Of a stretch of 64,000 nt of DNA, positions 59,220 to 64,000 are shown in pieces. Below the pieces are notes generated by a model that saw only the letters and a program-made list of their open reading frames with translations, was not told where the DNA came from and searched no databases. Origin of the DNA: Bog-473 sp963744935 (GTDB taxonomy: Bacteria > Actinomycetota > Acidimicrobiia > Acidimicrobiales > RAAP-2); assembly GCA_963744935.1 (NCBI GenBank), contig CAVUVM010000012.1:124001-188000 (forward strand), read 5' to 3'. Position 1 is the stretch's first letter. Every line of letters begins with the position of its first letter. Position numbers and translations under genes: made by a program.

Positions 59220-60516
59220 ACTTTTCGTGGGGACGGCGGTCGCCCTGCTCACCGGCCGGGGCGCCAGCGGCCCGGACGCCGTCGAGGAAGTCCCCGACCG
59301 CGGAGGTCGTGGCCTGGCAGCGCAGGGAGGCCAGCACGTCGAAGGCATGCTGACCCAGGGGCAACTCGGCGTAGGCCACCGGGTTCCGGGACACCGCGCG
59401 CAGACGTGACACGAACGCGCGGGCGGTCTCGACTGGAACCAGCGTGTCGTTGGCGCCCTGGAGGACGAAGAACGGGGGTGCATCAGGGCGGACCCGGAAC
59501 GTGGGCGATGCGTCGCGGAAGACGTCGGGGTGCTCGGACTCCTTCTCCTTCATGACCGTCTTCTCGAGCATCTCGACCAGGCCGCTCCCGAAGAGGGACG
59601 CCTCAGGAGAGCTGGTCATGTCCATGACGCCGTAGAACGGGACGCACGCCTGCACCGAGGTGTCCTTGTCTTCGAAGCCAGGCTGCAACCGGGGGTCGCC
59701 GGCGCTCAACGCCAGCAGCGCACAAAGATGCCCGCCGGCCGACCCGCCGCTGACCGCCACGAAGGACGGGTCGCCCCCGTACTCGGCGATGTGCTCCTTC
59801 ACCCAGGCGAGTGCCCCCTTGACGTCGACGATGTGCTCGGGCCAGGTCGCCTTGGGGCTCAACCGGTAGTTGATGGCGACGCAGACCCAGCCGCGGGCCA
59901 CCAACTCGAACATCATGGGCTTGCCTTGCTCGCGCTTGTCCCCGATGACCCAGGCGCCCCCGTGGATGTAGACCATCACGGGAGCGCGCTGCGGGGACGC
60001 CAGCCGGGAGCGGTAGACGTCGAGGCGGTGGTACCGGCTCCCGTCGCCCCAGTAATCGAGGTTCGTCGTGGCCTCGACCGCCCTCGACTTGAACGGGATG
60101 GCCCGCGTGATGCGCCACCAGCGGCCCCAGGTGGACGCCGTCGGGTCGGCGGGCACGGGGAAGGACGGGCCGCGCACCTCGGCCAGGGCCGCCGTGGTGA
60201 CCTGGCGGGCACGGAGGCCGGCGATCCCGAGGCCCACCAGCCCGACCCATCCGACGGCAGCGACGGCCAGACCGAGCCAGCCGGCCCATCCGGCGAGGGC
60301 CCCGTAGGCGACGAAGAGCACGGTTGCGATCGCTTGCCACGCGATGTTCTGGAAGGCGAGCTCACCGGCGATCCAGCCCGCCACGAAACTCACGACGGTG
60401 AAGGGTTCGTGCCGGATCGGGCGGTAGGCCAGCGCGACGGCCGCGGCTCCCACCACGGAGACAGCCAAGAAGGCATAGGGCACCCCACCATCATTCCCTG
60501 CCGGCGCCGACGGCAC
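59209..60516 (-). CDS. HSL-family alpha/beta hydrolase with membrane segments
   Basis: 435 residues. About four N-terminal hydrophobic segments (to about residue 100), then a hydrolase domain with the oxyanion HGGAWVIGDK, nucleophile VSGGSAGGHLCAL, and acid/His segment PFFVLQGANDTLVP ... QHAFDVLAS. It should hydrolyse lipid or aromatic esters at the membrane. Divergent from the wax ester synthase gene, so a neutral-lipid role is a fair guess. GTG 60483 is an alternative start. Confidence 0.78.
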   Translation of the reverse strand: MPSAPAGNDGGVPYAFLAVSVVGAAAVALAYRPIRHEPFTVVSFVAGWIAGELAFQNIAWQAIATVLFVAYGALAGWAGWLGLAVAAVGWVGLVGLGIAGLRARQVTTAALAEVRGPSFPVPADPTASTWGRWWRITRAIPFKSRAVEATTNLDYWGDGSRYHRLDVYRSRLASPQRAPVMVYIHGGAWVIGDKREQGKPMMFELVARGWVCVAINYRLSPKATWPEHIVDVKGALAWVKEHIAEYGGDPSFVAVSGGSAGGHLCALLALSAGDPRLQPGFEDKDTSVQACVPFYGVMDMTSSPEASLFGSGLVEMLEKTVMKEKESEHPDVFRDASPTFRVRPDAPPFFVLQGANDTLVPVETARAFVSRLRAVSRNPVAYAELPLGQHAFDVLASLRCQATTSAVGDFLDGVRAAGAPAGEQGDRRPHEKYLT

Positions 60517-60606
60517 TGGTCTGCCCTGGTCGGAGCGCTTTCCCGTTTGCTCCGCCAGCGAGTTGGCGCGAGGTTATGGAGGCGGGACCAGGAACAAGGA
60601 GAGTCG

Positions 60607-62148
60607 ATGACCCCCGAACGGCTGAGCGGCCTCGACGCGAGCTTCTTGTACATGGAGACACCGACCCTGCACATGCACGTGGCGATAACAGCCGTCTTCG
60701 ACCCCTCGACGGTGCCCGGCGGCTATTCCTTCCGCCGTATCCGCCAGCTGATCAACGACCGCATCCCGCTGGCCCCTGTCTTTCAGCGCCGCCTTGTCGA
60801 GGTGCCCCTGCGCGTCGGCCACCCGGTGTGGGTCGACGACCCTGACTTCGACATCGACAACCACCTGCGGCGGGCCGCCCTCCCCTCGCCCGGCGGCATG
60901 CGGGAGTTGGGCGATTTTGCGGCCGACGTCATCAGCCGCCAACTCCACCGCGACCGGCCCCTGTGGGAAATGTGGATCGTCGAGGGCCTCGAGGACGGCA
61001 AGATCGCCCTCGTCGCCAAGATGCACCACAGCACGGTCGACGGAGTGTCGGGCGCCGAGCTGCTCGGCGTCCTCTTCGACCTGGAGCCCAATCCGCCTGA
61101 GACGCCGCACCTGACCCCCCGCCAGCTCGACTCGCGCATCCCGTCAGGCTGCGAGTTGGTATCCCAGTCGATGATGGGCAGCCTGATGGCGCCCTTCGAG
61201 ATCGGGCGCATGTTCTTGCGCACCACGATGAGCGTCTTGGATGTGCGCCGCATCCGTCACGGCCTCACGGCCAAGGCGGCGCTCCCGTTGACGGCGCCGC
61301 GCACGTCCATCAACGTCGCCGTCCACGCACGCCGCCGGGTCGCCTTTGCGGCAGCCAGCCTCGCCGACGTAAAAGCACTGAAGAACGCCATGGGCACGAC
61401 GGTCAACGATGTCGTACTGGCCATGTGCACCGGCGCGCTGCGCACCTATCTGATGGCGGGCGACGAGCTCCCAGATATCCCCCTCGTCTCCGTGGTGCCA
61501 GTTTCGGTCACGCCCGACGTCGCCGAGCTCACCGGCTCCAACAAAATCTCGGCGATGTTCGTCCAGTTGCCGACTCACGTCGACGATCCCCTCGAGCGCC
61601 TCCAGCTGATCCACGAGGGCACCAAGGGCGCCAAGCAAGAGCACAAAGCGCTGGGAGCGGCGACGTTGCAGAACTGGGCCGAGCACGCGTCGCCCAACGT
61701 CTTCGCCGCGGCCGCCCGCCTCTACACCGGGATGAAGCTGGCCGATCGTCACCGGCCCGTGGCCAACCTCGTGGTGTCCAACGTCCCCGGTCCCGATTTC
61801 CCGCTCTATCTCGGAGGCAGCCAGCTCCTGGGCATGTTCCCGCTCGGGCCGGTGATGGACGGGATGGGGCTCAACATCACCATCATGAGCTACCTGGGCG
61901 TCCTCTACTGGGGTCTGGCCTCTGACTCCCGCGCCGTCCCGCGTCTGTGGGACATCGCAGCCGCCATCCCGCACGCGCTCGACGAGCTGATGGAGGCCGC
62001 CGGGCTCGAGCCCGAGCCCTTCGACGTGCCCATCCACCTCGGCCCGGGCATGCCGCCCAATGCCCACTGGATCCGCTCTGCGGGGGAGGACGAGGAGACA
62101 GGGGCGGCGCCGGTCGAGAGCGAGGCGACCGGTAGCGTGAGCGCATGA
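60607..62148 (+). CDS. Wax ester synthase/diacylglycerol acyltransferase
   Basis: 513 residues of the bifunctional WS/DGAT family. The catalytic HHxxxDG motif is KMHHSTVDGVSGAELLG, and the PLTAPRTSINVAV and VSNVPGPDFPLYLGGSQLL segments are conserved. It should join fatty acyl-CoA to diacylglycerol or long-chain alcohols, making storage lipid. AAGGAGAG precedes ATG 60607. Its stop overlaps the glyoxalase-fold gene (ATGA). Confidence 0.9.
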   Translation: MTPERLSGLDASFLYMETPTLHMHVAITAVFDPSTVPGGYSFRRIRQLINDRIPLAPVFQRRLVEVPLRVGHPVWVDDPDFDIDNHLRRAALPSPGGMRELGDFAADVISRQLHRDRPLWEMWIVEGLEDGKIALVAKMHHSTVDGVSGAELLGVLFDLEPNPPETPHLTPRQLDSRIPSGCELVSQSMMGSLMAPFEIGRMFLRTTMSVLDVRRIRHGLTAKAALPLTAPRTSINVAVHARRRVAFAAASLADVKALKNAMGTTVNDVVLAMCTGALRTYLMAGDELPDIPLVSVVPVSVTPDVAELTGSNKISAMFVQLPTHVDDPLERLQLIHEGTKGAKQEHKALGAATLQNWAEHASPNVFAAAARLYTGMKLADRHRPVANLVVSNVPGPDFPLYLGGSQLLGMFPLGPVMDGMGLNITIMSYLGVLYWGLASDSRAVPRLWDIAAAIPHALDELMEAAGLEPEPFDVPIHLGPGMPPNAHWIRSAGEDEETGAAPVESEATGSVSA

Positions 62149-62603
62149 CCGTCCGCGAACTCGGCCACCTGGTGCTCTATGTCAGGGACGTCTCCCGCTC
62201 GGCCGCGTTCTACCGGGACGTGCTCGGCTGGCGCCAGATCCTGCCCGAGCCGGGACAAAGACCGGTCGGTGCCGCCGCCTTCTCTTCGGGACGCACGCAT
62301 CACGAGCTCCTCCTCATTGAGGTGGGGGCCGACGCCACACCCATCCCAGAGGGGCGCAGGGTCGGCCTCTATCACTTCGGCCTGAACGTCGGCGACAGCG
62401 ACGACGAGCTGCGTGCCGCACTGGCGGCGGTCGAGGCAGCGGGAGCGATCGTGGTCGGCGCCTCGGATCACACGGTGACGCACAGCGTCTACATCCTCGA
62501 CCCCGACGGCAACGAGATCGAGCTGTACGTCGACGTCCCGGGCGTGGACTGGCGGGCCGACCCCGCACTCGTGGGCTCGACCGTCAAGCCGCTCAGGCTC
62601 TGA
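62145..62603 (+). CDS. VOC-fold protein (glyoxalase/dioxygenase-like)
   Basis: 152 residues with two beta-alpha-beta-beta-beta repeats: LGHLVLYVRDVSRSAAFYRDVLGW and later SVYILDPDGNEIELYVD. Histidines (GHL, HH, YHFG) and the C-terminal glutamate could ligate a metal, as in catechol dioxygenases and glyoxalases. It is coupled to the acyltransferase by ATGA but no lipid role is evident. Confidence 0.8.
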   Translation: MTVRELGHLVLYVRDVSRSAAFYRDVLGWRQILPEPGQRPVGAAAFSSGRTHHELLLIEVGADATPIPEGRRVGLYHFGLNVGDSDDELRAALAAVEAAGAIVVGASDHTVTHSVYILDPDGNEIELYVDVPGVDWRADPALVGSTVKPLRL

Positions 62604-62633
62604 GCCGCCGCACGGGCCCGCGCGTGTGAGGCC

Positions 62634-63263
62634 ATGAGCAAGGTGAGGATCGTGGCGGCCGACACGGCCGGCGCGCGGCTCGCCGTCGACGTCTTATCGT
62701 CGGGCGGGGTGGCCGTGCTGCCGACCGACACGGTCTACGGCCTCGCGGCGCGGCCGTCCGACCCCGGCGCGGTGCGCGCCGTCTTCCGGGCCAAAGGGAG
62801 GCCCGAAGGGATGCATCTGCCGGTCCTGGCCGCGTCGGTCGCGCAGGTCCGCGCGCTCGGCGTCGCCTTCACGCCGGACGCGAACGCGCTCGCACGCGCG
62901 TGGTGGCCGGGCCCCCTCACCCTGGCCTTCGGGTTCGAGCAGGACGCAGAGAGGCCCGCATGGCTGGCCGGCCGCGACGAGGTGGCGGTGCGCATCCCCG
63001 CCCATGAGTTCCTGCGCGCAGTGCTGCGCGAGACGGGAGCGCTCCTGGTCACGAGTGCCAATCCCCACGGTGCGCCAACCCCCCTGACCGCACAGGACGT
63101 GTCGGACAGCCTCGGCGAGGACGTCGCCGTCGTCGTCGACAACGGGACGCTGAGCGACGTCCCGTCGACGCTGGTCAACGTTCGTGCCCGCGGGGCGGTC
63201 GTGGAGCGAGAGGGTGCAATCTCGAGGGCTGAGGTGGCCGCGACGGTGGCAGGGGCGGCATGA
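62634..63263 (+). CDS. tsaC: L-threonylcarbamoyladenylate synthase (TsaC/Sua5/YrdC)
   Basis: 209 residues. VLPTDTVYGLAARPSDPGAV and the AWWPGPLTLAF, VRIPAHEFLR and TSANPHGAPTP segments are the YrdC signatures. Makes the threonylcarbamoyl-AMP used for t6A37 in ANN-decoding tRNAs. Directly followed, with an ATGA overlap, by tsaD, the transferase of the same pathway. GTGAGG-type ribosome region lies ten bases upstream of ATG 62634. Confidence 0.9.
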   Translation: MSKVRIVAADTAGARLAVDVLSSGGVAVLPTDTVYGLAARPSDPGAVRAVFRAKGRPEGMHLPVLAASVAQVRALGVAFTPDANALARAWWPGPLTLAFGFEQDAERPAWLAGRDEVAVRIPAHEFLRAVLRETGALLVTSANPHGAPTPLTAQDVSDSLGEDVAVVVDNGTLSDVPSTLVNVRARGAVVEREGAISRAEVAATVAGAA

Positions 63264-64000
63264 CGCGGCTGCTGCTGGCGATCGAGACCTCGTGCGACGA
63301 GACAGCGGCTGCGGTGGTCGGCGAGGACCTGGCGGTGCGTTCCTCCGTCGTCGCCAGCCAGGTCGACCTGCACGCGGCCTTCGGCGGGGTGGTGCCCGAG
63401 CTGGCGAGCAGGGCGCACGTGGAGACGATCACGCCGATCGTCGAGCGCGCGTTGGCCGAGGCGAGAGTCGACGGGCCCGAGCTGGCCGGGGTGGCGGTGA
63501 CGGCGGGCCCCGGCCTCGTGGGCGCGCTGCTCGTCGGGATCGCGACGGCAAAGGCTCTCGCTCTCGGCTGGGGCGTGCCGGTGGTCGGCGTCAACCACCT
63601 CGAAGGTCACCTGGCCAGTGTGTATCTGGCCGATCCTGCCGTCCCCTTCCCTCAGGTCGCGCTCTTGGTGTCAGGCGGCCACTGCATGTTGACGCGCGCC
63701 GTGGCGCCGGGACGCTACGAACTTCTCGGCGAGACGGTCGACGATTCCATCGGCGAGGCCTACGACAAGGTGGCCCGCTTCCTCGGTTTGGGGTACCCCG
63801 GGGGGCCGGTCCTCGATCGCCTCGCCGCGGAGGGGGCCGACGTGCTGGACTTCCCTCGGCCCATGCTGGCCGAGGGTTACGCCTTTTCGTTCTCGGGACT
63901 CAAAACAGCGGTAGTCAACCACGTGCGCGCCGATCCTGGCTTCTCGGATCGGGACGTGGCCGCATCCTTCGTCGCCGCCTGCATGGACGTGTTGGTCACC
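63260..64000 (+). CDS. tsaD: tRNA t6A transferase TsaD, cut at window edge
   Basis: 247 codons visible, open at base 64000. IETSCDETAAAVV is the TsaD N-terminus; HVETITPIVERAL and VNHLEGHLASVYL hold metal-ligand histidines; VALLVSGGHCMLTR and ETVDDSIGEAYDKVAR complete the ASKHA-type nucleotide site. Transfers threonylcarbamoyl to A37 of tRNA. ATGA overlap with tsaC. Confidence 0.92.
   Translation, partial: MTRLLLAIETSCDETAAAVVGEDLAVRSSVVASQVDLHAAFGGVVPELASRAHVETITPIVERALAEARVDGPELAGVAVTAGPGLVGALLVGIATAKALALGWGVPVVGVNHLEGHLASVYLADPAVPFPQVALLVSGGHCMLTRAVAPGRYELLGETVDDSIGEAYDKVARFLGLGYPGGPVLDRLAAEGADVLDFPRPMLAEGYAFSFSGLKTAVVNHVRADPGFSDRDVAASFVAACMDVLVT

Noticed and set aside
1..64000. tRNA, rRNA, CRISPR arrays, insertion sequences
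   Set aside because: No cloverleaf-like segments, repeat-spacer arrays or transposase motifs were found on either strand by reading; a covariance-model scan would be decisive.

Overview
The window is GC-rich chromosomal DNA of an actinobacterium. Supporting markers are a WhiB-type regulator, a PdtaS-type sensor kinase, DUF3107, a paired ArsA/GET3-like ATPase locus, the phosphomutase/DUF3090/SCO1664 triad, a wax ester synthase, and many genes whose start codon lies 6-9 bases after a TANNNT -10 hexamer (leaderless pattern). A System I (Ccm) cytochrome c maturation operon and the mix of orthologues fit an uncultured Acidimicrobiia-like lineage better than Streptomyces or Mycobacterium; that placement is inference. 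There are two edge genes, a secreted protein cut at the left edge and tsaD cut at the right edge. I see no tRNA, rRNA, CRISPR array, IS element or phage gene.

Layout. 0-10 kb: secreted repeat-type protein, FAD dehydrogenase, APH-fold kinase, family-5 uracil-DNA glycosylase, the phosphomutase/DUF3090/SCO1664 triad, a frameshifted TauE/SafE permease, and an SGNH-hydrolase/MBOAT acyltransferase pair. 9.5-26 kb: etfA/etfB, a GDPD, whiB, pdtaS, PHP and O-methyltransferase genes, two ArsA-like ATPases plus DUF3107, a dNTPase, enoyl-CoA hydratase, a GGDEF cyclase, and an Fe-S locus (Mrp ATPase, SufR-like regulator, cysteine desulfurase). 26-36 kb: a nearly gap-free minus-strand operon ccmA-B-C-D-E-F-G-H-I, preceded by a methyltransferase that reads into ccmA, with a ccdA-like gene a little further on. 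36-43 kb: gmd with a divergent glycosyltransferase, TetR, LMW phosphatase, a kinase, a MEDS-STAS protein, an MFS exporter and an amidohydrolase. 43.9-48.9 kb: a visibly less GC-rich accessory block with two small membrane proteins behind a SigB-type promoter, an anti-anti-sigma STAS protein, an orphan LuxR-type regulator under a perfect 20-bp palindrome, an isochorismatase-fold hydrolase with an operator inside its promoter, an AlkA glycosylase and two tandem MarR paralogues. 48.9-64 kb: acyl-CoA dehydrogenase, divergent cysS/valS, a branched-chain-amino-acid-type ABC transporter with a fused LivH-LivM permease, an HSL-family hydrolase, a wax ester synthase/DGAT, a glyoxalase-fold protein, and tsaC-tsaD.

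Six conserved genes (tauE-like, etfB, the second arsA, the methyltransferase before ccmA, the glycosyltransferase, and the 5' end of ccdA) each appear to be broken by one single-base indel, four of them in short G/C runs. This looks more like residual sequencing or assembly error than real decay, so those genes are given with their repaired extents.

Functionally the backbone covers fatty-acid/ETF metabolism, cytochrome c assembly, Fe-S handling, DNA repair and translation. The most distinctive unexplored parts are the stress-type accessory block with its several palindromic control sites, the symmetric divergent promoters, and the methyltransferase-CcmA readthrough.
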